Source of the DNA: Cohaesibacter celericrescens
GTDB taxonomy: Bacteria > Pseudomonadota > Alphaproteobacteria > Rhizobiales > Cohaesibacteraceae
DNA: 64,000 bases
Direction: 5' to 3'
Assembly (NCBI RefSeq): GCF_002866925.1
Contig: NZ_PKUQ01000031.1
Location: forward strand, 393,835 to 457,834
In this document: positions 10,937-21,200 of the stretch, one piece after another
How positions within the stretch are numbered: position 1 is the stretch's first letter
How the letters are laid out: each line of letters starts with the position of its first letter
The notes under the pieces: generated by a model
Told to the model about the DNA's origin: nothing
Seen by the model: the letters and a program-made list of their open reading frames with translations, nothing else
Databases searched by the model: none
Made by a program: the position numbers and the translations under genes

Positions 10937-11207
10937 TGCTAGCTCCGTCCTCCTCATGTGCTTCAGCCATAGACAGCAATAGAATATCAAGAACTGAGGC
11001 TTTGTCGCCAGATGCTAATTGAAATGGATGTGTTCCGAAGCCAAAATCAGCGATTTGAACGAGGAGATTCCAGTAACATTCAAGAAATTCTGCTACTTCG
11101 TGATCGGATAACTGGAACTCATCCAGATAATGCGCAAAAGCTTCGGCGTTGAATGTGATGGGTTGGGCGGTCGGGGTCGTGATGGTTGGGTCTGGCGTCT
11201 GGTCCAC
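10929..11207 (-). CDS. Small unknown protein coupled to the recombinase
   Basis: A 92-residue acidic protein with a Thr/Pro-rich start and a middle rich in aromatic and acidic residues (HYLDEFQLSDHEVAEFLECYW). I do not recognise a family. It starts at a GTG with GAGGAG seven bases upstream, and its stop overlaps the recombinase start (ATGAATGA), so the two are translationally coupled. That position is where directionality or control factors are sometimes found, but nothing in the sequence proves that role. No DNA-binding motif is evident. Confidence 0.7.
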   Translation of the reverse strand: MDQTPDPTITTPTAQPITFNAEAFAHYLDEFQLSDHEVAEFLECYWNLLVQIADFGFGTHPFQLASGDKASVLDILLLSMAEAHEEDGASNE

Positions 11208-11406
11208 TTGTTTTCTCCTCTATTTTTCGTTTCGGCTCCTTTTCTTAAAATGGAACATATAGAGAACAAGCTAACGGATTACCGCACCAAAATGCAAAGT
11301 ATTTCTGTGAAATTATTCGCTATGTACCGAACAAAGGAGTCAGATAAACAGTAACTAAGGGCTGTAGAGCAGACGAAGGTAAAATAGGTAATCTGGGTAA
11401 TTCGAT

Positions 11407-12339
11407 ATGACTGATTTTGAGAACTTAACGCCTGCGGAAAGGACTTTGTTGCACCAAGTCATCAAGCGCTTTCTCAGAACAGACAAGCGACTTATTCGGG
11501 GCAATCGCCATTGGCAGACACTGTTTGAAGCAGCCTATAACGGAAGAGTCGTCGGCCAGGATGACTTCAAGAACCTTGGCAAGGGCACGCTTAGCAAAGA
11601 AAAGGCCTGCCTCGTTTACGAGTGGTTGTTGGAGCACCGCCCCAAGGTAATTGGTGATTTCAACGCGGAGTTGATGAAGTTAGCCGACGAAAAGGACGAT
11701 CAGGAAAGGCGCGCCTCTCGGCTTCATTCACTCACCAACAATCGGTCCAATGGGTTGCCTCCCATCACTTGGGATGGCCTTGTGCTGGACAAGGGCATTT
11801 TTGGCTCGGTTGATATCCGCTTGGTTCAACCGCAGGATATGGAACCAGAACAACTCGAAGAGGTTTTTCCGCTTCCTCTCAGAATGCCTGACCTATTGAG
11901 ACCAGCGGAGTCAGCGGTTCCTTCCAAACTGGTAGATCACGACCCACTCTCTAAAACCGTGGTGCCTTTGAAGGAAGAGTTCTATTTCGAAATCAATTCT
12001 CCCGAGCCCTGTCATGTCATAGGCTTTCAGCGCATTACCCCACAATGGGAACCCTTGATACTGAATACCAACAACACCTTCATGTCGTTGTCACAAGGTT
12101 CCAATCTCGCTCCTGTAGATGATCAAGGATCGCTTGCGCCACTCATTGAGCGCGAACAAGCACGCCGCCATAAATTCGTGTTCGTCGTTTCAGCTGATGA
12201 GCTATTGTTCCGGTTTGGGCGGCAAGTTTCAGGAAAATGGCAGATTGACGACATGCTGATGGATGAGTTTGCGGTAGCATTGAACGAACTGCAATCGACA
12301 TGGCAGATATTGCGGATCGACGTAATGTTTAAGGAATAG
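11407..12339 (+). CDS. Unknown 310-aa protein of the element
   Basis: A soluble-looking protein with no signal peptide or membrane segment. It starts MTDFENLTPAERTLLHQV, has a mainly helical charged N-terminal third (about residues 1-120) and then a more hydrophobic beta-rich second half (EEFYFEINSPEPCHVIGFQ, KFVFVVSADELLFRFG). The C-terminal half recalls proteins that bind or present ligands to other proteins, but I do not recognise a named family. It is divergent from the 92-aa gene and recombinase and lies 470 bases before the defence operon on the same strand. It may be a regulator or an extra defence gene. Confidence 0.75.
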   Translation: MTDFENLTPAERTLLHQVIKRFLRTDKRLIRGNRHWQTLFEAAYNGRVVGQDDFKNLGKGTLSKEKACLVYEWLLEHRPKVIGDFNAELMKLADEKDDQERRASRLHSLTNNRSNGLPPITWDGLVLDKGIFGSVDIRLVQPQDMEPEQLEEVFPLPLRMPDLLRPAESAVPSKLVDHDPLSKTVVPLKEEFYFEINSPEPCHVIGFQRITPQWEPLILNTNNTFMSLSQGSNLAPVDDQGSLAPLIEREQARRHKFVFVVSADELLFRFGRQVSGKWQIDDMLMDEFAVALNELQSTWQILRIDVMFKE

Positions 12340-12810
12340 CCCCCGCCAACAATGTTGTCGGCCCTTTCACCCACCCGTGACGCTATTGCGTCAGGCAGGC
12401 CGGTGTAAAATTGAAGCATCAATCTGAATCGATGCTCGGCCTGCTAAAGGAATATGTGGAAAGTCCCGTTGCCGTGACTTGAATTTGGTATGTGCGGACA
12501 GGTTCATGAACCGTGGCTTGAACCGTGTCATAAAAGATCATTCTCAGCTTTTGATCAGCTTCGTGTGTTCTGCAAGATGTGTGTGGTAGTACCACACCTC
12601 TTGGCAAGGGGAACCCGCTGGCGCGTTCCCCGTTGCATCCCCTCCGGCCTCTTTGGTGTGACTATCGGCATTTAGCCTCACCCAGCCACACAATCGCATC
12701 GCCGATTGATTACTCACCAAGTGCGCATCCGTGGATATGAAAGCGTATTATGTACCGCTGGTGAAGGCTTTGGCCTTTCACTTTGTGGTCACATTGGATA
12801 CACTGCCCTA
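12340..12810. other. Gene-free leader of the defence operon with several inverted repeats
   Basis: No convincing gene. The stretch contains several short inverted repeats: TGACGC-TATT-GCGTCA (12378-12393), the odd palindrome at 12581-12597, and GGGGAAC/GTTCCCC arms near 12608-12631. The promoter of the operon starting at 12811 must lie here. An upstream extension of the first gene to 12706 is open but is not supported by a ribosome binding site or by the family start. Confidence 0.55.
12581..12597. promoter_or_regulatory. Perfect palindrome, candidate operator of the defence operon
   Basis: GTGTGGTA-G-TACCACAC, two perfect 8-base arms around one base. It lies about 215 bases before a ribbon-helix-helix gene that opens the defence operon. 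RHH proteins bind such palindromes and often control their own operon; the link here is inference. Confidence 0.35.
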
Positions 12811-12999
12811 ATGACGGGAAAAGATGCTGGGTTTCGCATCCGAGTGGAGCGCGACCTTCGAGACAAGTTCATTGAAATGTGTCGGGCGAAAGACCGTCCT
12901 GCCGCTCAGGTTATTCGTGACTTCATGCGGCAATACATTGAAGAAAACACCGCTGCGAACGACACGGAGGCGGTCAATAAACAAAAGGGGCATTCGTGA
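12811..12999 (+). CDS. Ribbon-helix-helix-type small protein, first gene of the defence operon
   Basis: 62 residues starting MTGKDAGFRIRVERDLRDKF, with a beta strand then two helices (DKFIEMCRAKDRPAAQVIRDFMRQYI), the layout of Arc/MetJ-like RHH DNA-binding proteins. Small proteins of this type are frequently found just before hsdM in alphaproteobacterial type I systems. The ATG at 12811 is chosen because the protein then begins like its family. Its stop overlaps the hsdM GTG start (GTGA), which ties it to the operon. Likely a repressor of the operon; an antitoxin-like role is possible but no toxin is present. Confidence 0.8.
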   Translation: MTGKDAGFRIRVERDLRDKFIEMCRAKDRPAAQVIRDFMRQYIEENTAANDTEAVNKQKGHS

Positions 13000-15008
13000 G
13001 CGACATTAAGAATCTGAGCGGCTTTGTTTGGTCGATTGCCGAAATTCTACGCGGTGATCTCAAGCAGTCTGAATACGGTAAGGTCATCCTGCCGTTCGTC
13101 GTGCTTCGTCGCCTTGATTGCCTCCTAGAGAACAGTAAGCAGGCCGTTCTTGAGGCCGAAAAAACGCTTCCTGAGAATGCCGACGAAGCAACCCGCGATA
13201 TGATCCTTTTTGGTGCGGTCGGAGGCAACGTGAAAGTCTATAACCTCTCGCGCTTCACCTTTGAAAGCCTGAAGGGGCAGGACCCCGGACAGCTCCACCA
13301 GAACCTTATCGACTACATCATCAAGTTCTCTCCGAATGTACGCGATATCTTTTTGGACAAGTTCCGATTCACCGATCAGCTCAAGCGCCTGAAAGACGGC
13401 GGCATACTCTGGAACGTATTCGAGCGTTTTTGCGAAGTAGATCTGCACCCTGAGATAATCTCGAATATTGAGATGGGGTATCTCTTCGAGGAGTTGATCC
13501 GTCGTTTTTCGGAAATCTCGAATGAGACAGCGGGGGAGCACTTCACCCCTCGCGAAGTCATTCGCCTGATTGTTGACCTGCTCATTGCCAACGACGACGC
13601 GAAGCTCACAGGGCGCGGCATCATTCGTCAGGTTTATGATCCTGCATGTGGAACAGGCGGCATGCTGGCACTTACTGAGGAGGCGCTGAAGGAATTCAAC
13701 ACCTCAATCCGCGTGGAACTGTTTGGTCAAGAGCTGAACGATGAATCCTTCGGCATCTGCAAATCTGACATGCTGGTGACAGGTCACGACCCCGAACAGA
13801 TAGCCTTCGGCAATACGCTTACGCAGGATGCGCATGCGGGCAAGAAGTTTCACTACATGCTTTCCAATCCGCCCTACGGTGTGGATTGGAAGAAATATCA
13901 AGACCCGATCAAGGCGGAAGCCGAGAACATGGGAATGGAGGGGCGCTTCGGCGCGGGTACGCCGCGTATCTCGGACGGCCAGCTTCTGTTCCTTCAGCAC
14001 ATGATTTCCAAGATGCGCGACGACGAATACGGTTCGCGTATCGGCATCGTCATGAATGGCTCCCCACTCTTCACAGGCGGAGCACAATCAGGCGAGAGTG
14101 AAATCCGCCGCTGGATGCTGGAGAATGATTGGGTCGAGGCAATCGTCGCGCTGCCGACTGACCTTTTCTACAATACGGGAATACAAACCTATGTCTGGTT
14201 GTTGACCAATCTAAAGCCCAAGAACCGCCAAGGCAAAGTCCAGCTCATCGACGCATCTGGCGAGCGCTTCTGGAGGAGCATGCGCAAGTCCCTAGGCTCC
14301 AAACGTCGCGAAATTACTGACGAGGCGCGAGCGGAAATCGTCCGTCTCTACGCCGACTTCCTCAATGGTGAGAGCGGTCAGAATGATGTTTCAAAGATTT
14401 TTGAGACCACCGACTTCGGCTACCGAGAAATTCGCGTCGAGCGTCCATTGACGCTAAATTTTCAGGTGTCGAACGAACGGCTGGCACGCCTGAGTGACTT
14501 CAAGCCCTACACAAAGTTGAACGAGGTCGACCAGAACACCATTCAGGCTGCACTTAAAGCGATGGGCGACGAGCTATTCACCAATCGGAATGTCTTCGAG
14601 AAAGCTTTGACCAAAGCGTTAAAAACGACGGGAATGAAGATCGGCGCACCGATCAAGAAAGCGATCCTATCCGCGCTTTCGGAGCGTGACGAAGATGCCG
14701 ACATTTGTACTGATAAGAAGGGTAATCCCGAACCTGACACCGATCTGCGGGATCACGAACTGGTACCTCTCGCGGAAGACTGGCGAGAGTACATGGAACG
14801 AGAGGTGAAGCCTTTCGTGCCGGATGCCTGGGTCGATGAAAGCTACAAGGATGCCCGCGACGGCGAGATTGGGCGCGTCGGCTATGGAATCAACTTCAAC
14901 CGGTATTTCTACCAGTACATCCCGCCACGCCCGCTCGAACAAATCGACGCCGAACTGAAAGCGCTCGAAGCGGAGATCGCTGGGCTTTTGAAGGAGGTGG
15001 CAGCGTGA
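12996..15008 (+). CDS. hsdM: Type I restriction-modification system, methyltransferase subunit HsdM
   Basis: 670 residues. The N-terminal HsdM helical domain (VWSIAEILRGDLKQSEYGKV, VLRRLDCLLE) is followed by the adenine methyltransferase domain with motif I DPACGTGG near residue 215 and motif IV NPPY near 290. A long C-terminal region ends in a coiled coil (LEQIDAELKALEAEIAGLL) that probably contacts HsdS. The enzyme methylates adenine in the target chosen by HsdS. It starts at GTG (12996) and ends overlapping the hsdS GTG. It is longer than the classical roughly 500-residue HsdM, as is usual for this subgroup. Confidence 0.95.
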   Translation: MSDIKNLSGFVWSIAEILRGDLKQSEYGKVILPFVVLRRLDCLLENSKQAVLEAEKTLPENADEATRDMILFGAVGGNVKVYNLSRFTFESLKGQDPGQLHQNLIDYIIKFSPNVRDIFLDKFRFTDQLKRLKDGGILWNVFERFCEVDLHPEIISNIEMGYLFEELIRRFSEISNETAGEHFTPREVIRLIVDLLIANDDAKLTGRGIIRQVYDPACGTGGMLALTEEALKEFNTSIRVELFGQELNDESFGICKSDMLVTGHDPEQIAFGNTLTQDAHAGKKFHYMLSNPPYGVDWKKYQDPIKAEAENMGMEGRFGAGTPRISDGQLLFLQHMISKMRDDEYGSRIGIVMNGSPLFTGGAQSGESEIRRWMLENDWVEAIVALPTDLFYNTGIQTYVWLLTNLKPKNRQGKVQLIDASGERFWRSMRKSLGSKRREITDEARAEIVRLYADFLNGESGQNDVSKIFETTDFGYREIRVERPLTLNFQVSNERLARLSDFKPYTKLNEVDQNTIQAALKAMGDELFTNRNVFEKALTKALKTTGMKIGAPIKKAILSALSERDEDADICTDKKGNPEPDTDLRDHELVPLAEDWREYMEREVKPFVPDAWVDESYKDARDGEIGRVGYGINFNRYFYQYIPPRPLEQIDAELKALEAEIAGLLKEVAA

Positions 15009-16375
15009 TCACCCTTCAGGAACGTGTCCACTCGTCACCACCGCCCGCTGAATGGAGCCTGAACAAGCTGCACCGCGTTCTTCGGGTGCGGAAGGGTTTC
15101 AAGAACATTGGAATGCAGGAAGACAATCTGCTTTCGCTGAGCTACGGCAGGATTATCCCGAAAAGCATTGATGCGGCTGAAGGGCTCTTGCCTGAGAGTT
15201 TCGAGACCTACCAAATCGTTGAGCCGGGCAACATCGTCATGCGACTCACCGACCTTCAGAACGACAAGCGCAGCCTTCGACAAGGTTTGGTGAAAGAACG
15301 CGGGATCATTACGTCAGCATATGATGCTTTGGAGCTTGAGAAGGGACATGATCCTCGCTTCTGGGCCTACGCGTTTCTCGCTCTCGATCTGGCAAAATAC
15401 TATTATTCTCTGGGCGGGGGCGTTCGGCAGTCGATCAAGTTTTCAGACTTTCCGAATGATTGGATTTCAACGCCAGAATCAGGCACCCAGAAAGCCATCG
15501 CGGATTTTCTCGACCGCGAAACTGCTCGCACCGACCAACTGATCAAGAAGAAGCAGAAATTGGTGGGGCTTTTAGCGGAGCAAAAGTCAGGAGTAATCTC
15601 CAAGGCTGTCACTGTTGGGTTGCCTGAACGATTCGACCTTGATCAGACCTCATCGCGCTTCCTGCCGCGCGTTCCTGTCGGCTGGAAAGTAACGCGGCTC
15701 AAGCATCTAGGAAGAATTAGAGGTGGGCTCACTCTAGGTCGGACTATACCCGAGGATACGCCAACGCAGGCGACACCTTATCTGCGCGTCGCAAACGTAC
15801 AGGCAGGCTGGGTCGATCTTTCCGATGTAGCAGAGATTGAAGCAACGCAAAGTGAAGTTTCGCGCTATTCACTGTGCGCAGGTGATATTCTTATGAATGA
15901 GGGAGGTGACAACGACAAGCTTGGGCGGGGGGCTGTATGGCATGCACCTTTCAAACCCTGCCTTAATCAAAATCATGTCTTTGCGGTAGCGCCATTTGTC
16001 GCGAAACAGGCGGAATGGATTTCTTTGGCAACAAACGCAAAATACGCGAGAGACTTCTTTTATTTCTACAGCAATCAGAGCACGAACCTTGCGTCGATTT
16101 CAAAAACGAACCTTTCTGAGTTTCCGGTGGCAATGCCACCAGAAAGCGAAATGAATAAGATTCTTAAATGTACAAAAGAACGCCTTTCGAAACTTGAGCT
16201 GCTTACGGACACAACCACAAAGTCAATCAACGGTCTCCGTGAGTTCCGCACAGCCCTGGTCACCGCCGCCGTCACGGGCCAAATCGATATGGCGACCTGG
16301 GGTAAGCAAGGGCAGACCGACCGTCGCCTTGATCAGATCGAAGAAGAAATGTCTCTTCGGGAGGCGCGCGCATGA
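15005..16375 (+). CDS. hsdS: Type I restriction-modification system, specificity subunit HsdS
   Basis: 456 residues with two target recognition domains. The first spans about residues 15-160 (AEWSLNKLHRVLRVRKGF start) and ends in the conserved coil TQKAIADFLDRETARTDQLI. The second begins PVGWKVTRLKHLGRIRGG near residue 225 and ends in KSINGLREFRTALVTAAVTGQID. HsdS chooses the bipartite DNA target for HsdM and HsdR. The GTG start overlaps the hsdM stop (GTGA), and its own stop overlaps the next gene (ATGA). The recognition sequence cannot be read from the protein. Confidence 0.94.
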   Translation: MITLQERVHSSPPPAEWSLNKLHRVLRVRKGFKNIGMQEDNLLSLSYGRIIPKSIDAAEGLLPESFETYQIVEPGNIVMRLTDLQNDKRSLRQGLVKERGIITSAYDALELEKGHDPRFWAYAFLALDLAKYYYSLGGGVRQSIKFSDFPNDWISTPESGTQKAIADFLDRETARTDQLIKKKQKLVGLLAEQKSGVISKAVTVGLPERFDLDQTSSRFLPRVPVGWKVTRLKHLGRIRGGLTLGRTIPEDTPTQATPYLRVANVQAGWVDLSDVAEIEATQSEVSRYSLCAGDILMNEGGDNDKLGRGAVWHAPFKPCLNQNHVFAVAPFVAKQAEWISLATNAKYARDFFYFYSNQSTNLASISKTNLSEFPVAMPPESEMNKILKCTKERLSKLELLTDTTTKSINGLREFRTALVTAAVTGQIDMATWGKQGQTDRRLDQIEEEMSLREARA

Positions 16376-18219
16376 GAAAAATTCTCGGAAACGCGAAGAC
16401 TGTTCGTGAGCTCTTGAAGGGCGTTAAATATTCGATTGATTATTATCAGCGAGAGTACAAATGGGGCGAGAAGCAAGCTGCTGAGCTTGTGAATGACGTC
16501 GTCACGAAATTCCTTGAAGAGTACGACGAGTCGCACGAACGAAAGAAAGTGGCCGACTATCCCCACTACTTCCTTGGTTCGATCATCATTAGCAAGAAAG
16601 AAAGCGCAAATTACATTGTTGATGGCCAGCAACGGCTAACGAGCCTTTCCCTGTTTCTAATCTTACTGCACAACCTCCAGCGTGGTCGTGAAGACAAAGT
16701 TCAGATCGACGAACTCATTTTTTCAGAACGCTTTGGCGAAAAGTCTTTCAATCTCGATGTTGCTGAGCGGTCGCCATGTATGGAGGCATTATTTGAAGGA
16801 GAGGCGTTCGACACCACCGACGCGCTGGAGTCTGTCCAGAATCTCTATGACCGGTATCAGGACATTGATGCGGCGTTCCCCGAAGAATTGCGCGACAAGG
16901 CGTTGCCTTATTTTATCGATTGGATGCTAGAGAACGTCCACTTGGTCGAGATCACCGCTTACTCCGATGACGATGCCTATACGATATTCGAGACAATGAA
17001 TGATCGAGGGCTTTCTCTTAGCCCGACCGACATGCTGAAAGGTTACCTTCTGGCGAATATCGATGAAGATGCTCGTGTCGATGTGAATAGCCGCTGGAAG
17101 GCTCGCATTCGCGACCTTGTGGATTGGGACAAGGAGGGAGATGCCGATTTCTTTAAGGCATGGCTTCGCAGTCAATACGCAACGAAAATTCGCGAGCGCA
17201 AGAAGGGCGCAAGGCAGGAGGATTTCGACCGTATTGGTACAGAATATCACCGCTGGCTGAGGGATTCACGCCGTCAGGTAGGTTTAGAAAAGCCGTCTGA
17301 CTTTCTGAAATTCGTGAATACTGATTTCGATTTCTACTCGAAACAGTATCTCCGCTTGTTGAATGCATCGGCCAAGATTACGTCAGGGCTTGAGCACGTT
17401 TGCTACAATGCTAGGAACGGCTTCACTCAGCAGTATCAGATTCTGCTGGCACCACTAAGACCGACCGATACGACAGCAGAGATTGATCGCAAAATCCGCA
17501 TCACCGCGAAATTTCTCGATATTCTGCTCACTTGGCGACAGTGGAATTTCCGGAGCATTGCCTACTCGACAATGCAGTATGCAATGTTCCTCGTCATGCG
17601 CGATATTCGAGGGCTGAATTCAGCAGAGCTTGCTGAACTTCTTTACCAGAAGCTGCAAACCGAAGAAGAGAATTTTGACGTAAGTAGCGAATACCATCGC
17701 CAAGGGATTGGCCTCTATTTGCATCAACAGAACCGGAAGGTTCTCCACCGCATGCTTGCCAGAATGACCGACTACATCGAAGTGGAATCTGGCATGGCGT
17801 CACGTTTTGAAGAATATATCGGAGGTGGTGGGGTTACTTATGAAGTCGAGCATATCTGGGCCGACCATTTTGCGCGCCATACGGATGAGTTTGAACACCC
17901 CGCTGATTTTGCCGAACATCGGAACCGGATTGGCGGCCTGTTACTCCTGCCAAAGTCTTTTAATGCCAGCTACGGCGACAAAGCCTATGTAGACAAGCTG
18001 GGGCACTATTTTTCGCAGAACCTTTTGGCGAAATCACTTAATCCCAATTGCTATAAGCATAATCCCGGCTTTATGCGTTTTGTCGGCGAACGCGAACTAC
18101 CGTTTGAACCAATAACTGAATTTAAGAAGACGAGCATTGATGCACGGGGGGAACTTTACCGCCAGATTGCAAAGTGTGTTTGGAACCCGGCCAGTTTGCT
18201 GGAGGAGGTGTCCCAATGA
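16372..18219 (+). CDS. DUF262/DUF1524 protein, GmrSD-like restriction factor, inside the hsd operon
   Basis: 615 residues. The N-terminal DUF262 (ParB/sulfiredoxin-like) domain shows YQREYKWGEKQ, IVDGQQRLTSL near residue 83, and FETMNDRGLSLSPTDMLKG. The C-terminal DUF1524 region has EVEHIWADH near residue 490 and NRIGGLLLLPKSFNASYGD, an HNH-type nuclease layout. The same two domains form GmrSD type IV enzymes, which cut modified DNA. In GmrSD, GmrS uses nucleotides and GmrD is the HNH nuclease; here they are one chain. Overlaps with hsdS (ATGA) and hsdR (ATGA) place it firmly in the type I operon. Whether it cuts modified DNA or assists the type I enzyme is not known. Confidence 0.88.
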   Translation: MRKILGNAKTVRELLKGVKYSIDYYQREYKWGEKQAAELVNDVVTKFLEEYDESHERKKVADYPHYFLGSIIISKKESANYIVDGQQRLTSLSLFLILLHNLQRGREDKVQIDELIFSERFGEKSFNLDVAERSPCMEALFEGEAFDTTDALESVQNLYDRYQDIDAAFPEELRDKALPYFIDWMLENVHLVEITAYSDDDAYTIFETMNDRGLSLSPTDMLKGYLLANIDEDARVDVNSRWKARIRDLVDWDKEGDADFFKAWLRSQYATKIRERKKGARQEDFDRIGTEYHRWLRDSRRQVGLEKPSDFLKFVNTDFDFYSKQYLRLLNASAKITSGLEHVCYNARNGFTQQYQILLAPLRPTDTTAEIDRKIRITAKFLDILLTWRQWNFRSIAYSTMQYAMFLVMRDIRGLNSAELAELLYQKLQTEEENFDVSSEYHRQGIGLYLHQQNRKVLHRMLARMTDYIEVESGMASRFEEYIGGGGVTYEVEHIWADHFARHTDEFEHPADFAEHRNRIGGLLLLPKSFNASYGDKAYVDKLGHYFSQNLLAKSLNPNCYKHNPGFMRFVGERELPFEPITEFKKTSIDARGELYRQIAKCVWNPASLLEEVSQ

Positions 18220-21200
18220 TCCAACATACTGCATCGAACGTTCATAAAGAAGACGTACTTCAGGAGCATTTAATCGAATGCCTTGTTTCAACCCAAGGCT
18301 ATCTTCGTCGCATCGGTTCCGAGAAAAGCCGTGGCTATGCAGGTGAAATCCACTTCGACAAGCCGCTGGCGATGGACCGTGAACTTGTCGTTCGATTTCT
18401 TAAAGAGACGCAGGCGGAATCATGGGAAAAGCTTGAGCAGCACTATTCGGGTTCAGCCGAAGATGTTCTGTTTAAACAGCTCGACAAGGCGCTCAAGGAT
18501 CGGGGGCTGCTGGATGTACTACGTCAGGGCTTAAAGATTGTTCCAGGGATTCCCTTCGTGTTTTGCTATTTTCGTCCAGCGAGCGGATTGGAGCCCAAAC
18601 GCATAGATGAGTATGAAGCGAATATTCTCAGTGTGATGGATGAGGTCGTCTATAGCCAGAGGCACGGCAACCGAATTGATGTCGTACTTTGCCTAAACGG
18701 GCTGCCCGTTGCAACGATTGAAGCCAAAAACCTTCTGACAGGCACGACGTTCAGGCATGCAGAAAAGCAATATCGCACTGATCGCTCGCCTGCGAATGAG
18801 CCGTTGCTGACGTTCAAGCGGGGCGCACTCGTTCACTTCGCTATCGATGAAGACAATGTGTCGATGACCACGCGTCTGCAAAACGGCAAAACTCGTTTTC
18901 TTCCGTTCAATCGGGGCCGTAACGGTGGCGCAGGCAATCCCGATGTCGAGGGAGAACACCGCATCGCCTATCTCTATACCGATGGCGATTGGGGGTCGGC
19001 CATCTACTCCCGCTCGGTCCTGATCGACATCATCGGCCAGTTCATAACGTTGGAGGTGAGCGGCAAGAACGAAGTGATGATCTTCCCGCGTTTTCAGCAG
19101 CTCGACGCGGTCAGGAAAATCATGGTTCGTGCCCGTGCGAACGGCGCAGGGCAGAACTATCTTGTTCAGCACTCGGCGGGTTCCGGTAAGTCCAACACGA
19201 TTGGTTGGCTTGCTCACCATGCGATCAATCTGCACGATGTAGATGACGCTCAAGTGTTCCACACTGCGATCATCGTCACGGATCGCATCGTTCTCGACCG
19301 CCAGCTTCAAAGCACGGTTTCGCAGTTCGAACAGACGCAAGGCGTCGTGAAGAAGATCGACGGTACATCCCGTCAGCTTAAGGACGCTATCGCCAAAGGT
19401 GCGCGGATCATCGTCACGACCATCCAGAAGTTTTCGACCGATCACCTCAAGGCTCTCTCGGGTCAGAGCAAGCGAAACTTTGCTGTCATCATCGACGAAG
19501 CCCATTCAAGCCAGTCCGGCAAGGCTGCGCAGTCAATGACAGATGCGCTTACGCGCGAAGCTTCATCGAGCGACGATATCGAGGACTTGATTGCAGAATA
19601 TCAGCAGTCTCGCGGGCCACAGTCCAATATCAGCTTCTTCGCTTTCACGGCTACGCCCCGCAACGTCACGCTTGAACGGTTCGGTGTGAAAGGCCCTGAC
19701 GGACTGCCTCACCCGTTCCATCTGTATTCGATGCGGCAGGCTATCGAAGAGGACTTCATTCTGGACGTGCTCCAGAACTACATGACCTACAAAGCCTACT
19801 TTCAGCTTGAAAAGACCATCGAAGATGATCCCGAGCTGAGCGGGCGGCACGGCCAACGGAAAGTTGCGCGATACGCAAACCTTCACGCGACGGCCATTGG
19901 CCAGAAGGTCGAGATTATTGTTGAGCACTTCCGTCGCCATGTCTTGGGTATGCTTGGCGGTCAGGCCAAAGCCATGATTGTCACCCAAAGCCGCGAGCAC
20001 GCATTACGCTATTATTTTGGGGTGAAGAAGTATATCCGCGAGCAGGGCTACGGAGAGCTGAAAGCACTCGTTGCATTCTCTGGCGATCTTGAACTCGACG
20101 GAGAGACTTACACGGAAGCTGATCTGAACGACTTCTCTGAAACTGAGCTTCCTGGACGCTTCAACGGGTTTAAGCCAGACGGCACGCCTTACCCCGAGAC
20201 TTATCAAATCCTGATTGTCGCCGAGAAATATCAGACGGGATTCGATCAACCCAAGCTTTGCGCCATGTATGTAGATCGCAAGCTCGCGGGCCTACAGGCC
20301 GTGCAGACACTATCTCGGCTGAACCGCACCCGAGCAGACAAGGATCAGACATTCGTTCTCGATTTTCAGAATACGATTGAAGACATTCAGGCCGCATTCA
20401 AACCATTCTTCGAAGCGACAACCGTCGAGGCCATGTCCGATCCGAACATGGTATACGATCTCGAAGGGCGGCTCTATCGCTTTGGTTACCTTGATAAGGA
20501 AGAGATCGAGCGTTTCGCGCAGACCTACTTCAAAGGGCCGCTTAGTGGCATTGACCGCGCTCAACTCGAAGGCCTCGTCAAGCATGCTGTCGCGCGCTTC
20601 GAAGCAGATGACGATGAGGGGCGGCAAGAAGAGTTCCGCCAGCTCCTTAAGAGCTTTGGACGCTTCTACAGCTTCATCGCTCAGATCATGCGTTTGCAAG
20701 ACACAAGTCTTGAGAAGCTTGCCAACTATGGCAATTGGCTGGCTCGACTTCTGCCCAACCGCGAGGTGCCGCCCGAGATCGAGATTACAGATGAGATGCT
20801 CCGACTTCAGGCTTTCAAAGTTGTAGAGAAAGAAGCAGGCAGTGCATCGCTCAGCGCGGGCGACACCGAGGCTTTGAAAGCCATCAGCGAGTTCGGAGCT
20901 AAGCCGTATACAGAAGACGAGAAGAAGGAACTGTCTGAAATCGTTCGGGCCTTCAACGACCGCCACGGCACAGATTTTTCAGAAGCTGACATGATCCGTT
21001 TCGAGCAGGTCAATCGCGATATCATGGACGAGGATATGACGGAAATGCTGCGAAACAATCCGCCTGATGTAGTTTATGCGGCGTTTCGAGACGCATTCTT
21101 TCAAGGCGCGATCCGCATGTTCCAGCGCGACAACGAGATGAAGAACATCGTGCTCACTGACGCTGAGGCGCGGGATAAGGCAACGCGGCACTTCTTTAAT

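Noticed and set aside
18693..19505. 270-aa minus-strand frame inside hsdR
   Set aside because: Antisense shadow of the HsdR nuclease and motor region.
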